This document shows, piece by piece, positions 50,292-61,874 of a DNA stretch of 64,000 nt (positions within the stretch are counted from its first letter, which is position 1; each line of letters begins with the position of its first letter). The stretch is from Aureispira sp. CCB-QB1 (lineage in GTDB: Bacteria; Bacteroidota; Bacteroidia; Chitinophagales; Saprospiraceae), in the NCBI RefSeq assembly GCF_000724545.1, contig NZ_JHBV01000027.1:1-64000 (forward strand), in the 5' to 3' direction. The translations under genes and the position numbers were made by a program. The notes under the pieces were generated by a model, which did not search any database, was not told the DNA's origin, and saw only the letters and a list, made by a program, of their open reading frames with translations.

Positions 50292-50318
50292 GATTATTAC
50301 AAGATAAATTTTGTGATT

Positions 50319-50894
50319 ATGGGCTCGGTAGAAACGAAATGGTATTGCTTGAGGGTGGTCTCTAATAAAGAACGTAAAATTAAAGAGCGTTTGGATTTGG
50401 AAATAGATCGTAATGGTTGGAGAGACGTTGTACCGAACATCATTGTACCAACTGAAAAGGTTTACAAAATTCGTAATGGTAAAAAAGTAATCCAAGAACG
50501 TACGCTTACTCCTGGTTATATTCTTGTTGAAGCAGTAGTAAGGCATACACCTACAGGTATGAAATCTGCCTTGAATGGCAACATCATTCAAGCAATGACT
50601 TCCATCAAAGATGTGATCCACTTTTTAGGAAAGAAGAATCCTACTCCAATGAGAGATCACGAAATTACAAGAATCTTAAGTAAAGTTGATCAGTCTTCTG
50701 AAACAGGTGAATCTCTAGCAGATCCATTCTTGGTTGGTGAAGATGTAAAGGTAACAGATGGTCCTTTCAAAGATTTTCCAGGCGTGGTCAAAGATGTTAA
50801 TGAAGAAAAGAAAAAACTCACCATCATTACCAAGGTATTTGGTAGAGAGACTGAGGTTGAATTGAACTTTATGCAAGTTGAAAAAAACTCTTAA
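50319..50894 (+). CDS. nusG: Transcription termination/antitermination factor NusG
   Basis: RNA-polymerase-bound elongation factor that links transcription to translation or to Rho. The 191 residues have an NGN domain (WYCLRVVSNKERKIKERL) and a C-terminal KOW domain (GEDVKVTDGPFKDFPGVVKD). An in-frame GTG at 50313 gives two extra residues (MIMGS...); the ATG at 50319 is preferred. The gene is followed after 13 bases by rplK. There is an inserted acidic linker between the domains, typical of the Bacteroidota. Confidence 0.95.
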   Translation: MGSVETKWYCLRVVSNKERKIKERLDLEIDRNGWRDVVPNIIVPTEKVYKIRNGKKVIQERTLTPGYILVEAVVRHTPTGMKSALNGNIIQAMTSIKDVIHFLGKKNPTPMRDHEITRILSKVDQSSETGESLADPFLVGEDVKVTDGPFKDFPGVVKDVNEEKKKLTIITKVFGRETEVELNFMQVEKNS

Positions 50895-50907
50895 ATATTT
50901 GTAAGTA

Positions 50908-51351
50908 ATGGCAAAAGAAGTCGAAACGTTTATTAAGCTACAAGTAAAAGGAGGACAAGCAAATCCAGCTCCACCAGTAGGTCCTGCATTGGGTGCTAAA
51001 GGTGTAAATATCATGGAATTCTGCAAGCGTTTTAATGCAGATACCCAAGATAAAATGGGTCAAGTATTGCCTGTCATCATTACTGTATTCAAAGACAAAT
51101 CGTTTAGCTTTGTAATCAAAACCCCTCCAGCTGCTGTTCAGTTATTGAACGCTGCAGGTCTTAAAAGTGGTTCTGATCAGTCAAACCGTAACAAGGTGGG
51201 TTCAGTTACTTGGGATCAAGTAAAGGAAATCGTCGAAAACAAAATGCCTGACCTTAACTGTTTTACAGTTGAGTCTGGTATGAAAATGGTTGCAGGTACG
51301 GCTCGAAGCATGGGGATTAATGTTACTGGTACAGCTCCTTGGGACAACTAG
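50908..51351 (+). CDS. rplK: Ribosomal protein L11
   Basis: Component of the GTPase-associated centre of the 50S subunit, binding 23S rRNA near the thiostrepton loop. The 147 residues contain [28 protein letters not shown], shown in part, and the C-terminal rRNA-binding domain ([18 protein letters not shown]). The Pro-rich N-terminal linker targeted by thiostrepton ([10 protein letters not shown]) is intact. It precedes rplA by 101 bases. Confidence 0.97.
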   Translation: MAKEVETFIKLQVKGGQANPAPPVGPALGAKGVNIMEFCKRFNADTQDKMGQVLPVIITVFKDKSFSFVIKTPPAAVQLLNAAGLKSGSDQSNRNKVGSVTWDQVKEIVENKMPDLNCFTVESGMKMVAGTARSMGINVTGTAPWDN

Positions 51352-51452
51352 TCAAAATGAACGTACAAGTGCAAGACACTTGAAAACACAATTCTATTAA
51401 AAAATAGGTAATACTTACCTCGTTTACTTATTTAGAAAATTTAATTATTAAA

Positions 51453-52151
51453 ATGGGAAAAATTACTAAAAAAAGAGCAGAAGCAGAAAAGAAAATCGAA
51501 GCTGGTAAGCTCTATTCCCTAGAGGAAGCAATGGCTCTTGTAAAAGAGGTCAATATTGCGAATTACGATGCGTCTGTGGATTTACACGTCCGTTTGGGAG
51601 TTGATCCACGTAAAGCTGACCAAAACCTTCGTGGTACAATTACTTTGCCTCACGGTACTGGTAAGGACAAGAAAGTATTGGCACTTTGTACTCCTGACAA
51701 AGAGGAAGAAGCAAAGGCTGCTGGTGCAGACTACGTAGGTTTGGATGAGTACCTTACTAAAATGCAAGGTGGTTGGTTAGATATTGACGTTATCGTTGCA
51801 ATGGCGAACGTAATGCCAAAGCTTGGTCGTCTAGGTAGAGTATTAGGACCTCGTGGTCTTATGCCGAACCCAAAATCTGGAACAGTAGTAACAGCTGGTC
51901 AAAGTTTGGGAGATGCAATTAGCTCTATTAAGAAAGGGAAAACTTCTTTCCGTGTTGACAAATACGGTATTGTTCACACTTCAATAGGACGTGTTTCTTT
52001 CACTCCTGAGAAGTTGCATGATAATGCAAAAGAAGTATTAAACACTTTGACTAAAATGAAGCCTTCTTCTGCTAAGGGAACTTACATGAAGAGTATTACA
52101 ACGGCTACTACTTGCAGTCCTGGTGTTGCTATTAATACCAAATTGAAATAA
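51453..52151 (+). CDS. rplA: Ribosomal protein L1
   Basis: Forms the L1 stalk and helps eject deacylated tRNA from the E site; it also represses translation of its own mRNA in many bacteria. The 232 residues include the rRNA-binding residues in DLHVRLGVDPRKADQNLRGT and the signature LGRVLGPRGLMPNPKSGTV, shown in parts. The 101-base spacer before it may hold an L1-binding mimic of 23S rRNA, but I cannot identify it. Confidence 0.97.
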   Translation: MGKITKKRAEAEKKIEAGKLYSLEEAMALVKEVNIANYDASVDLHVRLGVDPRKADQNLRGTITLPHGTGKDKKVLALCTPDKEEEAKAAGADYVGLDEYLTKMQGGWLDIDVIVAMANVMPKLGRLGRVLGPRGLMPNPKSGTVVTAGQSLGDAISSIKKGKTSFRVDKYGIVHTSIGRVSFTPEKLHDNAKEVLNTLTKMKPSSAKGTYMKSITTATTCSPGVAINTKLK

Positions 52152-52192
52152 TTGGCAAACTCTTTTGATCAAGCTTTAAAAATTAATATAAA

Positions 52193-52732
52193 ATGACAAA
52201 AGCAGAAAAAACGTCAGTTATCGAAGAGTTAGCTGTTAAATTTGAGGATAGTAAATACTTCTATGTAACAGATTGCTCTGAACTGAATGTTGAAACAATA
52301 AATAAATTAAGAAGAACATGCTTTGAGCAAGATATTCAACTAAAAGTTGTTAAGAATACCTTGATCAGAAAAGCTTTGGAAAAAGCTGCAGAAAAGAACG
52401 AAGAAAACTATGAAGATATTTATGGTGTTCTTAAAGGTGCTTCTGCATTAATGTTCACAGAAACTGGTAATGCTCCAGCTAAATTAATCAAAAACTTTAG
52501 AAAGGACGAAGATAAAGAAAAGCCGTTGTTAAAAGCTGCTTTTGTTGAATCTGAAGTGTATGTTGGTGACGGAGAACTAGAAGCTTTGGTTAACATCAAA
52601 TCTAAAGAGGAGCTTATCGGGGATATCATTCTATTGTTGGAGTCTCCAATCAAAAACCTTGTTGGTTCTTTACAATCTGGTGGAAACACAATCTCTGGAT
52701 TGCTTAAAGCATTGGAAAGTCGCGGCGAATAG
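52193..52732 (+). CDS. rplJ: Ribosomal protein L10
   Basis: Anchors the L7/L12 dimers to the 50S subunit and binds 23S rRNA. The 179 residues begin with the family pattern MTKAEKTSVIEELAVKFEDS and VKNTLIRKALEKAAE, and end with the C-terminal helix (NLVGSLQSGGNTISGLLKAL) that carries L7/L12. It is followed after 142 bases by rplL, the usual L10 operon arrangement. Confidence 0.97.
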   Translation: MTKAEKTSVIEELAVKFEDSKYFYVTDCSELNVETINKLRRTCFEQDIQLKVVKNTLIRKALEKAAEKNEENYEDIYGVLKGASALMFTETGNAPAKLIKNFRKDEDKEKPLLKAAFVESEVYVGDGELEALVNIKSKEELIGDIILLLESPIKNLVGSLQSGGNTISGLLKALESRGE

Positions 52733-52874
52733 CACTTATGGTCTAAATAAAGTTGTTCTTTGTTACACGCAACTTTTTATTGAAGCTACTTCTTTGCTTC
52801 CACACAGAATTGCTTCGTAAATATTTTATTTGGAAAACTTATTTCTCTTAGGAAATTTAAAATCAATAATCAAA

Positions 52875-53252
52875 ATGGCTGATCTAACTAAATTAGCAGA
52901 AGAACTAGTAAACTTGACAGTAAAAGACGTTAAAGAACTAGCTGACATTCTTAAAGAAACTTATGGTATCGAGCCTGCTGCTGCTGCTGTAGCTGTAGCT
53001 GCTGGACCTGGTGCAGCTGGTGGAGATGCTGCTGCTGAGAAAACTGAATTTGACGTAATGTTGAAATCAGCTGGTGCTGGTAAGTTGAAAGTTGTTAAAG
53101 AAATCAAAACTCTATTAGGTGTAGGTCTTAAAGAAGCAAAAGAACTTGTTGACGGTGCTCCATGTGCTGTTAAAGAAGGTGCTCCTAAAGACGAAGCTGA
53201 GAGCTTAAAAGCTGCTTTGGAAGCAGTAGGTGCTGAAGTAGAGTTAAAATAA
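52875..53252 (+). CDS. rplL: Ribosomal protein L7/L12
   Basis: Stalk protein that recruits elongation factors. 125 residues: an N-terminal dimerisation domain ([20 protein letters not shown]), an Ala/Gly-rich hinge ([16 protein letters not shown]) and a C-terminal domain ([20 protein letters not shown] and [13 protein letters not shown]). The reading frame extends upstream to 52830, but the ATG at 52875 gives the canonical N-terminus. It is followed by a 216-base spacer with two hairpins before rpoB. Confidence 0.97.
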   Translation: MADLTKLAEELVNLTVKDVKELADILKETYGIEPAAAAVAVAAGPGAAGGDAAAEKTEFDVMLKSAGAGKLKVVKEIKTLLGVGLKEAKELVDGAPCAVKEGAPKDEAESLKAALEAVGAEVELK

Positions 53253-53468
53253 TGAAAGTTTGGTGATATCTACGCATACACTATACTTTTAAATATAAGT
53301 GTAGGCTTAGTTACTCTATGGTAGCTAAGCCTATTGCTCTATTAATAATCTGACAAAAGTCGGATTTTCCTGTTTTATTTTAATAGAATATTGCCAATTG
53401 TAATTATTTGATAATAAATTGGCAGAACAATATTCTATTCTGCGTCGTAACTTTATAAAATTAGCTTC
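53253..53468 (+). promoter_or_regulatory. rplL-rpoB spacer with two hairpins (possible attenuator/processing site)
   Basis: First hairpin: TAGGCTTAG (53302-53310) with CTAAGCCTA (53325-53333), a perfect 9-bp stem. Second: AGAATATTGCCAATT (53385-53399) with AATTGGCA and AATATTCT (53417-53436), a stem of about 15 bp with a 4-base bulge. Neither is followed by a T-tract. In other bacteria the rplL-rpoB gap holds an attenuator and RNase III site, so a similar role is plausible here. Confidence 0.55.
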
Positions 53469-56400
53469 ATGTCATCTCTTAACAATACAAGCCATCGCGG
53501 TGCACCTGAAAATACAAGACATAATTTTGGTAAAATTAAGCATGAGGATCAATATCCTGATTTCTTAGAGATCCAAGTGAAGTCTTTTCAGGAGTTCTTT
53601 CAATTAGAGACTACTCCAGAAAGCAGAATCAACGAGGGTTTATACCAAGTGTTTCAGGAGAATTTTCCTATCACAGATGCCCGTAATATTTTTGTTTTAG
53701 AATTTTTGAACTATTTTATCGACCCCCCACGATACTCTATAGAAGAGTGTATGGAGCGAGGTCTGACATATAGTGTGCCTCTAAAAGCAAAATTACGTCT
53801 TTCTTGTAATGATGAAGAACACGTGGATTTTGAACAAACTGTTCAAGATGTATTTTTGGGAAATATCCCATACATGACACCTAAAGGTACCTTTGTTGTA
53901 AATGGTGCTGAACGTGTTATTGTTTCTCAATTACATCGTTCACCAGGTGTATTCTTCGGTCAAAGCCGTCACCCTAATGGTACAAAGATTTATTCTGCTC
54001 GTGTAATTCCTTTTAAAGGAGCATGGATGGAATTTGCTACTGACATCAACTCTGTTATGTATGCATACATCGACCGTAAGAAAAAGTTCCCTGTGACTAC
54101 GTTGTTGCGTGCTATCGGTTATGATGGAGATAAAGATATCTTAAACTTATTCGGTTTGGCAGATGAAATTCCTGCTACTCGCGAATCTTTAGAAGCAAAC
54201 TTGGGAAGAAAATTAGCTGCTCGTGTTTTGCGTAACTGGACAGAGGACTTCGTAGATGAAGATACTGGGGAGGTTGTTTCTATCGAACGTATTGAGGTTA
54301 TCTTGGAACGTGATGTTATCCTAGACGCTTCGAATATTGAAGATGTTCTTGAGGTAGATGTTGAAAGTGTAATCCTTCAGAAGGAGGATGTAGAAGAGGA
54401 CTACTCGGTAATCTACAATACTTTGCAAAAAGATACTTCGAACTCAGAAATCGAAGCCGTTCAACATATTTATCGCCAATTGCGTGGTTCTGACCCACCA
54501 GATGAGGAAACAGCAAGAGGTATTATTGAAAAATTATTCTTCTCTGACAAGCGTTACAACTTAGGGGATGTTGGTCGTTATAAGATTAACAGAAAACTAG
54601 AGTTAAACACAAGCCGTGACGTTAGCGTACTTACCAAAGAAGATATTATCGAAATTGTAACTTATTTGGTTCGTTTGATCAACCAAAAAGCGGAAATTGA
54701 TGATATCGATCATTTGAGTAATCGTCGTGTCCGTACAGTTGGAGAGCAATTATATTCTCAGTTTGGAGTAGGTTTGGCTCGTATGGCTCGTACCATTCGT
54801 GAACGTATGAATGTTCGTGATAACGAGGTGTTTACGCCAGTAGATTTGATCAATGCTCGTACACTATCTTCTGTTATCAACTCTTTCTTTGGTACCAGTC
54901 AGTTATCACAGTTTTTGGATCAAACCAACCCTCTTTCTGAAATTACACACAAACGTCGTATTTCAGCACTAGGACCTGGTGGTCTTTCTAGAGAGCGTGC
55001 AGGATTTGAGGTGCGTGACGTTCATTACTCTCATTATGGTCGTTTGTGTACGATTGAAACTCCTGAGGGACCTAATATTGGTTTGATCTCTACACTTTGT
55101 GTACATGCAAAAATCAATAAAATGGGCTTTATCGAAACGCCTTATCGTCCTATTTTGGATGGTATACGGGTAGATTTTGGTAATAATCCTCAATACTTGT
55201 CAGCAGAACAAGAAGATTACAAAATTATTGCTCAAGCGAATGCTAAGCTAAATACTAAAGGAGAATTTGCAACAGACCGTATTAAGTGTCGTCAACATGG
55301 TGAATTCCCTGTATTAAGCCCAGATGAAATTGAGTTTATCGATATTTCTCCGAATCAAATTGTAGGTGTTTCGGCTTCTTTAATTCCTTTCTTGTCTCAT
55401 GATGATGCCAACCGTGCCTTGATGGGATCGAACATGCAGCGTCAAGCGGTACCTTTATTAAAACCTCAGTCTCCAATTGTTGGAACTGGATTGGAAGGTA
55501 AAGTGGCTCGTGATTCTAGAATGTTGATTAATGCAGAAGGGGATGGTGTTGTTGATTATGTAGATGCAACAAAAATTGTTATCAAATACGATCGTACAGA
55601 TGAAGAACGTGCGGTGTCTTTTGATGATGATTATACTACTTATGACTTGGTTAAGTTTAGAAGAACAAACCAAAACTCATGCATCAACTTAAAACCAATC
55701 GTAGCAAAAGGAGAGCGAGTACATTTAGGAAAGGTTCTTTGTCAAGGATACGCTACACAAGATGGTGAGTTGGCTTTGGGACAAAACCTAAAAGTAGCCT
55801 TTATGCCTTGGAAAGGGTATAACTTTGAGGATGCGATTGTTCTTTCTGAGCGTGTTGTTCGCGAAGATATCTTTACTTCTTTGCACATCGAAGCGTTTGA
55901 AGTAGATGTTCGCGATACAAAATTAGGAGAAGAAGAATTTACAAATGATATTCCTAACGTAAGTGAAGATGCGACTCGAAACTTGGATGAGAACGGGTTG
56001 ATTCGTATCGGTGCTTGGATTAAGGAACGTGATATTATTGTTGGTAAGATTACGCCTAAAGGTGAATCTGATCCAACACCAGAAGAAAAATTACTACGTG
56101 CAATTTTTGGTGACAAAGCAGGTGATGTAAAAGATGCTTCTTTAAAAGCGTCTCCTTCTACTAAGGGGGTTATCATTGATAAGCGTTTGTTCAAACGTGC
56201 GAAGAAAGATAAAGTACAAAAAGCAATGGATAAGAAATTGCTATCTAAATTGGATAGTGATTTTGATAATGAAATTGCTAAGTTAAAAGATACTTTAGTA
56301 ACGAAGTTGTTGGCTCTGTTAGAAGGAAAAACTTCTGAAGGAATCAAGTCAATTTACAATGAGCAATTGATCGAAAAAGACGCTAAGTTTACAGAACGTG

Positions 56401-57302
56401 GCTTAAAAGACATCGATTATAGCGCGGTAGATTACTCGAATTGGACCAATGATGACAACACGAACAAATTGGTTCGTCAGTTGTTACACAACTACAGTAT
56501 TAAAGTAAATCAAATCATTAGTAACTACAAGCGCGACAAATTTGCGATTACGATTGGTGATGAATTGCCTGCTGGAGTACTCAAATTAGCTAAGGTTTAC
56601 TTGGCTAAGAAACGTAAACTAAAAGTAGGAGATAAATTAGCTGGTCGTCACGGTAACAAGGGAATTGTTGCTAGAATTGTTCGCGATGAAGATATGCCAT
56701 ACTTGGAAGATGGAACACCAATGGATATTATCTTGAATCCACTTGGGGTACCTTCTCGTATGAACCTTGGACAGATATTCGAAACTGTTCTTGGGTGGGC
56801 TGGTGAGAAACTAAACATGAAGTTTGCAACGCCTATTTTTGATGGAGCAAAATCTGACCAAATTGACAAATTTGTTCAAGAGGCTGGATTACCTTACTTT
56901 GGTCAAACGCATTTATACGATGGTGAGACTGGAGACCGATTCCATCAAGAAGCAACGGTTGGGGTTATCTACATGTTGAAACTGGCGCATATGGTAGATG
57001 ATAAGATGCACGCTCGTTCTATCGGACCTTACTCGTTGATTACTCAACAACCATTGGGTGGTAAAGCTCAATTTGGTGGTCAGCGTTTTGGTGAGATGGA
57101 GGTATGGGCACTAGAGGCATTTGGTGCGGCTAGTATCCTTCAAGAGTTATTGACCATTAAGTCGGATGATATTATTGGTCGTGCTAAAGCATACGAAGCA
57201 ATCGTTAAAGGGGATAACTTGCCTGAGTCTAGTATTCCTGAATCATTTAACGTATTGGTGCACGAACTTAGAGGGTTAGCCCTTGAAATTAAGTTTGAAT
57301 AA
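53469..57302 (+). CDS. rpoB: RNA polymerase beta subunit
   Basis: Catalytic subunit of RNA polymerase, 1277 residues. The rifampicin region (nucleotides about 54888-54980) reads [20 protein letters not shown] and [20 protein letters not shown]. The residues equivalent to E. coli D516, H526 and S531 are wild type, so rifampicin sensitivity would be predicted. The C-terminal clamp ([20 protein letters not shown]) is complete. Lineage-specific insertions, such as the Lys-rich stretch around residue 920-990, are present. It is followed by rpoC after 151 bases with a long hairpin. Confidence 0.98.
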   Translation: MSSLNNTSHRGAPENTRHNFGKIKHEDQYPDFLEIQVKSFQEFFQLETTPESRINEGLYQVFQENFPITDARNIFVLEFLNYFIDPPRYSIEECMERGLTYSVPLKAKLRLSCNDEEHVDFEQTVQDVFLGNIPYMTPKGTFVVNGAERVIVSQLHRSPGVFFGQSRHPNGTKIYSARVIPFKGAWMEFATDINSVMYAYIDRKKKFPVTTLLRAIGYDGDKDILNLFGLADEIPATRESLEANLGRKLAARVLRNWTEDFVDEDTGEVVSIERIEVILERDVILDASNIEDVLEVDVESVILQKEDVEEDYSVIYNTLQKDTSNSEIEAVQHIYRQLRGSDPPDEETARGIIEKLFFSDKRYNLGDVGRYKINRKLELNTSRDVSVLTKEDIIEIVTYLVRLINQKAEIDDIDHLSNRRVRTVGEQLYSQFGVGLARMARTIRERMNVRDNEVFTPVDLINARTLSSVINSFFGTSQLSQFLDQTNPLSEITHKRRISALGPGGLSRERAGFEVRDVHYSHYGRLCTIETPEGPNIGLISTLCVHAKINKMGFIETPYRPILDGIRVDFGNNPQYLSAEQEDYKIIAQANAKLNTKGEFATDRIKCRQHGEFPVLSPDEIEFIDISPNQIVGVSASLIPFLSHDDANRALMGSNMQRQAVPLLKPQSPIVGTGLEGKVARDSRMLINAEGDGVVDYVDATKIVIKYDRTDEERAVSFDDDYTTYDLVKFRRTNQNSCINLKPIVAKGERVHLGKVLCQGYATQDGELALGQNLKVAFMPWKGYNFEDAIVLSERVVREDIFTSLHIEAFEVDVRDTKLGEEEFTNDIPNVSEDATRNLDENGLIRIGAWIKERDIIVGKITPKGESDPTPEEKLLRAIFGDKAGDVKDASLKASPSTKGVIIDKRLFKRAKKDKVQKAMDKKLLSKLDSDFDNEIAKLKDTLVTKLLALLEGKTSEGIKSIYNEQLIEKDAKFTERGLKDIDYSAVDYSNWTNDDNTNKLVRQLLHNYSIKVNQIISNYKRDKFAITIGDELPAGVLKLAKVYLAKKRKLKVGDKLAGRHGNKGIVARIVRDEDMPYLEDGTPMDIILNPLGVPSRMNLGQIFETVLGWAGEKLNMKFATPIFDGAKSDQIDKFVQEAGLPYFGQTHLYDGETGDRFHQEATVGVIYMLKLAHMVDDKMHARSIGPYSLITQQPLGGKAQFGGQRFGEMEVWALEAFGAASILQELLTIKSDDIIGRAKAYEAIVKGDNLPESSIPESFNVLVHELRGLALEIKFE

Positions 57303-57357
57303 GACACGAATTACGCTTCGTTGTTTTAAGAATAAAAATAAATAGCTTATTTATATC

Positions 57358-57393
57358 AAAACCTTTCAAGGCGTCAAAACCTTGAAAGGTTTT
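57358..57393 (+). other. Perfect 14-bp hairpin between rpoB and rpoC
   Basis: AAAACCTTTCAAGG (57358-57371) pairs fully with CCTTGAAAGGTTTT (57380-57393), loop CGTCAAAA. The stem is followed by AGCCC rather than a T-tract. It lies 56 bases after rpoB and 61 bases before rpoC and could be a partial terminator, a stabiliser or an RNase site that tunes the rpoB:rpoC ratio. Confidence 0.75.
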
Positions 57394-57453
57394 AGCCCTT
57401 AATCTTTAAAGTGCTTTCGAACGGTACTAGCAGATTATAAAAAAAATAGATTT

Positions 57454-60400
57454 ATGCCTTTTAAAAAGAATTACAACGCTAAGTCAAGACCTAAATTCGA
57501 TTCAATCGTATTGAGTTTGGCTTCTCCAGATGCTATTTTAGAGCGTTCTTATGGTGAGGTTTTAAAACCAGAAACCATTAACTACCGCTCTTACAAACCA
57601 GAACGTGACGGGCTATTTTGTGAGCGTATATTCGGTCCTGTAAAGGATTATGAATGTTACTGCGGTAAATATAAACGTATTCGTTATAAAGGTATTGTAT
57701 GTGATCGTTGTGGGGTTGAAGTAACAGAGAAAAAAGTACGTCGTGAACGTATGGGACACATCAAGTTGGTCGTTCCTGTTGTTCATATTTGGTACTTCAA
57801 ATCATTACCAAATAAGATTGGTTACTTACTAGGCTATTCTTCTAAGAAATTAGAGACAATTATCTATTACGAGCGTTACGTGGTGATTCAACCAGGTATT
57901 GTTGCGGATAGAGAAATTAATGGTAGTGAAGTTAAAGACTTGATTACAGAAGAAGAGTATTTGGACATCATGGAATCTCTTCCTAAGGAGAACCACTTAC
58001 TTCCTGATGATGATCCAAATAAATTTATCGCTAAAATGGGAGCAGATGCTGTAAGAGAATTGTTGAGCCGTATGGAGCTAGACAAGATCGCTTACGAGTT
58101 GCGTCACAAAGCAGCGACAGAAAATTCTCAACAACGTAAATCAGAAGCATTAAAGCGTTTGCGTGTTGTTGAGGCTTTTAGAGATGGACACACTCGTATG
58201 GAAAACAAACCTGAGTGGATGGTAATTGAATATTTACCTGTCATTCCACCAGAATTGCGTCCATTGGTACCTTTAGATGGTGGTCGTTTTGCAAGTTCGG
58301 ATATGAACGATTTGTATCGTCGTGTTATTATTCGTAACAACCGTTTAAAGCGTTTATTAGAAATCAAAGCTCCTGAGGTAATCTTACGTAACGAAAAACG
58401 TATGTTGCAAGAAGCTGTCGATTCTCTATTTGATAACTCACGTAAGTCAAATGCTGTAAAAGCAGAAGGTGGACGTGCTTTGAAATCTTTGTCAGATGTT
58501 CTGAAAGGTAAGCAAGGGCGTTTCCGTCAAAACTTATTGGGTAAACGTGTGGATTACTCAGGACGTTCGGTAATTGTAGTAGGACCTACTTTAAAATTGC
58601 ACGAATGTGGTATTCCTAAAGGAATGGCTGCTGAGTTGTTCAAACCATTTGTTATCCGTAAGTTGATTGAACGTGGTATTGTTAAGACTGTAAAATCGGC
58701 TAAGAAATTAGTTGATCGAAAAGACCCCATTATTTGGGATATTTTGGAGAATGTATTGAAGGGACACCCTGTTATGCTTAACCGTGCTCCTACGCTTCAC
58801 CGTTTGTCAATTCAGGCTTTTCAGCCAACGTTGATTGAAGGGAAAGCAATTCAATTACATCCTTTGGTTTGTTCTGCATTTAACGCGGATTTTGATGGTG
58901 ACCAGATGGCGGTACACGTTCCATTGGGGAACCAAGCAATCTTAGAGGCTCAAATGTTGATGCTTTCGGCACACAATATGTTGAATCCTCAAAATGGTAC
59001 GCCAATCACACTTCCTTCACAGGATATGGTTTTGGGATTGTATTACCTAACCAAAGAAAAACGCAGTACTGACGATGTAAAAGTAAAAGGAGAAGGTCGT
59101 GCGTTTTATTCATCTGAAGAGGTCATCATTGCCTATAATGAGGGGAATGTTGATTTGCATGCTATTATCAAAGTTCGTGCAAGAACAGAAGACGAAAATG
59201 GTAACTTGACTTATGGTAAGCGTATAGAGACAACTGTTGGTCGTGTTATCTTCAATGAAAAAGTGCCAGAAACGGTACCTTTCATCAACCAAGAATTGTC
59301 AAAAAGAAATTTGAAGAAAGTTATCTCTAATATTCTAAAGAGAACCAATACTAGTACTACGGCACTTTTCTTGGATGATATTAAAGATATGGGATTCTAT
59401 TGGGCTTACCGTGGTGGTTTGTCTTTCAACCTTCCAGATTTGATTACTCCTTCTATTCGTTCAAAACGATTGGAAACTGCGCATGACGAAATTGAAGATA
59501 TTTGGAACAATTATAACATGGGACTTATTACGAATAATGAGCGTTATAACCAAATTATCGATGAATGGACGCAGGCGGATAACGAGATTACCAATGTCTT
59601 GATGGATGAAATGGCAGCACACAAACAAGGATTTAACTCGGTATATATGATGTTGGATTCTGGTGCTCGTGGATCTAAACAACAAATTAAGCAGTTGTGT
59701 GGATTGCGTGGATTGATGGCAAAACCTAGAAAATCTGGTGATACTGGGGGAGCAATTATCGAAAACCCCGTATTGGCGAACTTCGTACAAGGATTGTCGG
59801 TATTAGAGTACTTTATCTCTACGCATGGTGCTCGTAAAGGTTTGGCGGATACGGCATTAAAAACGGCAGATGCTGGATATTTGACACGTCGTTTGGTAGA
59901 CGTTGCTCAAGATGTAGTGATTAACATTGATAGTTGTGGTACATTGAGAGGTATTGTACGTACTGCCTTGATTGAAAACGATAAGATTATTCAGTCTTTG
60001 AGTGATCGTATCGAAGGTCGTTATCCTTTGCATAATGTTTACCATCCAGAGACAGACGAACTATTGGTATCAACAGAGGAAGTTATTTCTCCTGAAATGG
60101 CATTGTTGATTGAAGAAGTAGGTATTGAAATGGTTATTGTACGTTCTGTCTTAACATGTGAAGCAAAACGTGGTGTTTGTCTAAAATGTTATGGTAAAAA
60201 CTTAGCAACAGGTCGCTTGGCAGAGTTAGGAGATGCTGTTGGTATTATTGCTGCTCAGTCTATTGGTGAGCCGGGTACGCAGTTAACACTTCGTACGTTC
60301 CACGTAGGGGGTACGGCATCATATACGGTAGAAGAATCAAGCTTGGTTTCTAAGTTTGAAGGTCGTATCGAATTTGATGGTGTAAGAACGGTAACTTATA

Positions 60401-61794
60401 AAGACGAAGAGAAAGGCACAGAATTACCGATTGTTATTTCTCGTTCTGGTGAAGTACGTATTATTGATACAAAAACAAATCGCGTTTTATCTTCTAACTA
60501 TATCATGTATGGTGCTGGACTATATGTCCAAGATGGTGCTATGATTACTAAAGGAGAAAAAATCTGTGATTGGGATCCATATAATGCAGCGATCATTACT
60601 GAGTTTGATGGTTCTATTGAATTTGAAAATATCGTTGAAGGTAAAACTTACCGTGTAGAACGTGATGAGCAAACAGGTCACGAGCAGTTTGTTGTTATTG
60701 AATCTAAAAACAAAAAGCAAGTACCTGCCATTAAAATTGTAGATGCTAGTGGTGAGACTCTTCGTTCTTATAACGTACCTGTAGGCGCATTCATTGATGT
60801 TAGCGACGAGCAAAAGGTAGTAAAAGGACAAGCAATTGTTAAGATTCCTCGTGTAATGGGTAAAATCCAGGATATCACGGGTGGTTTGCCTCGTGTAACA
60901 GAGTTGTTTGAGGCACGTAAACCATCTACTCCTGCTGTGGCTACTGAAATCGATGGTGTTGTTAGTTTTGGTCGTATCAAGCGTGGTAACCGTGAGTGTA
61001 TCGTTACGGCTAGAGATGGTCAAAAACGCAAGTACTTAATTGGACTTTCTCGTCATATCTTGGTTCAAGAGGGAGATTTTGTTCGTGCTGGTATGCCATT
61101 ATCAAATGGTAATATTGCACCACATGATATCTTATCAATCGAAGGACCGTTTGCGGTACAGCAGTATTTAGTGAATGGTGTTCAAGAAGTTTATCGTGCA
61201 CAAGGTATTACAATTAATGACAAACATATTGAGGTAATTGTGCGTCAAATGATGCGCAAGGTTCAAATCTTGGATGCTGGTGATACTAAGTTCTTGGAAA
61301 AAGAGGCTGTACTAAAAAGCGATTTCTTAGAAGAGAACGAAGATATTTACGATAAGTTAATCGTTGAGGATGCTGGAGGTTCTAGCAAAATTGTAGCGGG
61401 TATGTTGATTACTGAGCGTCAATTCCAAGAAGAAAAGGCTTATTTGAAACGTAACGATCGTAAAGTTTTACAAGCACGTGCAGCTATTCCTGCTACCGCA
61501 AAACCATTGTTACAAGGGATTACAAAATCTTCTTTGGGTACGAAGAGCTGGATTTCAGCTGCATCGTTCCAAGAAACTACAAAAGTATTGAGTACAGCTT
61601 CTATTTCTGCTTCTGCTGATACTTTGCAAGGTCTAAAAGAAAATGTAATTGTTGGTAAGAAAATTCCAGCGGGTACAGGTCTTAGACATTTTGATAATCT
61701 TATTGTTGCAGACATGGAAAAAATGGAAGCAATTGAAGCGAAACGTAGAGCAGAAGCTGCTGCTGCGGAAGAAGAGGTTATTATTGGAGAATAA
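57454..61794 (+). CDS. rpoC: RNA polymerase beta' subunit
   Basis: Catalytic subunit of RNA polymerase, 1446 residues. The N-terminal zinc ribbon (CYCGKYKRI ... CDRCGVEV), the active-site Mg loop [12 protein letters not shown] and the second Zn site ([15 protein letters not shown]) are complete. Bridge helix and trigger loop ([17 protein letters not shown]) are as expected. The C-terminus is Glu-rich ([14 protein letters not shown]). A strong terminator follows at 61818, closing the tuf-rpo block. Confidence 0.98.
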   Translation: MPFKKNYNAKSRPKFDSIVLSLASPDAILERSYGEVLKPETINYRSYKPERDGLFCERIFGPVKDYECYCGKYKRIRYKGIVCDRCGVEVTEKKVRRERMGHIKLVVPVVHIWYFKSLPNKIGYLLGYSSKKLETIIYYERYVVIQPGIVADREINGSEVKDLITEEEYLDIMESLPKENHLLPDDDPNKFIAKMGADAVRELLSRMELDKIAYELRHKAATENSQQRKSEALKRLRVVEAFRDGHTRMENKPEWMVIEYLPVIPPELRPLVPLDGGRFASSDMNDLYRRVIIRNNRLKRLLEIKAPEVILRNEKRMLQEAVDSLFDNSRKSNAVKAEGGRALKSLSDVLKGKQGRFRQNLLGKRVDYSGRSVIVVGPTLKLHECGIPKGMAAELFKPFVIRKLIERGIVKTVKSAKKLVDRKDPIIWDILENVLKGHPVMLNRAPTLHRLSIQAFQPTLIEGKAIQLHPLVCSAFNADFDGDQMAVHVPLGNQAILEAQMLMLSAHNMLNPQNGTPITLPSQDMVLGLYYLTKEKRSTDDVKVKGEGRAFYSSEEVIIAYNEGNVDLHAIIKVRARTEDENGNLTYGKRIETTVGRVIFNEKVPETVPFINQELSKRNLKKVISNILKRTNTSTTALFLDDIKDMGFYWAYRGGLSFNLPDLITPSIRSKRLETAHDEIEDIWNNYNMGLITNNERYNQIIDEWTQADNEITNVLMDEMAAHKQGFNSVYMMLDSGARGSKQQIKQLCGLRGLMAKPRKSGDTGGAIIENPVLANFVQGLSVLEYFISTHGARKGLADTALKTADAGYLTRRLVDVAQDVVINIDSCGTLRGIVRTALIENDKIIQSLSDRIEGRYPLHNVYHPETDELLVSTEEVISPEMALLIEEVGIEMVIVRSVLTCEAKRGVCLKCYGKNLATGRLAELGDAVGIIAAQSIGEPGTQLTLRTFHVGGTASYTVEESSLVSKFEGRIEFDGVRTVTYKDEEKGTELPIVISRSGEVRIIDTKTNRVLSSNYIMYGAGLYVQDGAMITKGEKICDWDPYNAAIITEFDGSIEFENIVEGKTYRVERDEQTGHEQFVVIESKNKKQVPAIKIVDASGETLRSYNVPVGAFIDVSDEQKVVKGQAIVKIPRVMGKIQDITGGLPRVTELFEARKPSTPAVATEIDGVVSFGRIKRGNRECIVTARDGQKRKYLIGLSRHILVQEGDFVRAGMPLSNGNIAPHDILSIEGPFAVQQYLVNGVQEVYRAQGITINDKHIEVIVRQMMRKVQILDAGDTKFLEKEAVLKSDFLEENEDIYDKLIVEDAGGSSKIVAGMLITERQFQEEKAYLKRNDRKVLQARAAIPATAKPLLQGITKSSLGTKSWISAASFQETTKVLSTASISASADTLQGLKENVIVGKKIPAGTGLRHFDNLIVADMEKMEAIEAKRRAEAAAAEEEVIIGE

Positions 61795-61817
61795 CAATTT
61801 TCTCTGAAAGATAAATT

Positions 61818-61853
61818 AAAGGAGCTGTTCTTAGTTGAGCAGCTCCTTTTTGT
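61818..61853 (+). terminator. Terminator of the rpoBC transcript
   Basis: A 10-bp perfect stem (AAAGGAGCTG with CAGCTCCTTT), extendable by wobble pairing, runs into TTTTTGTTT 24 bases after the rpoC stop. Confidence 0.9.
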
Positions 61854-61874
61854 TTACACTTAACTTAATCTTGT

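Noticed and set aside
55742-56347. 201-codon antisense ORF within rpoB
   Set aside because: It is the shadow of highly biased rpoB codons; Ser-rich and without motifs.
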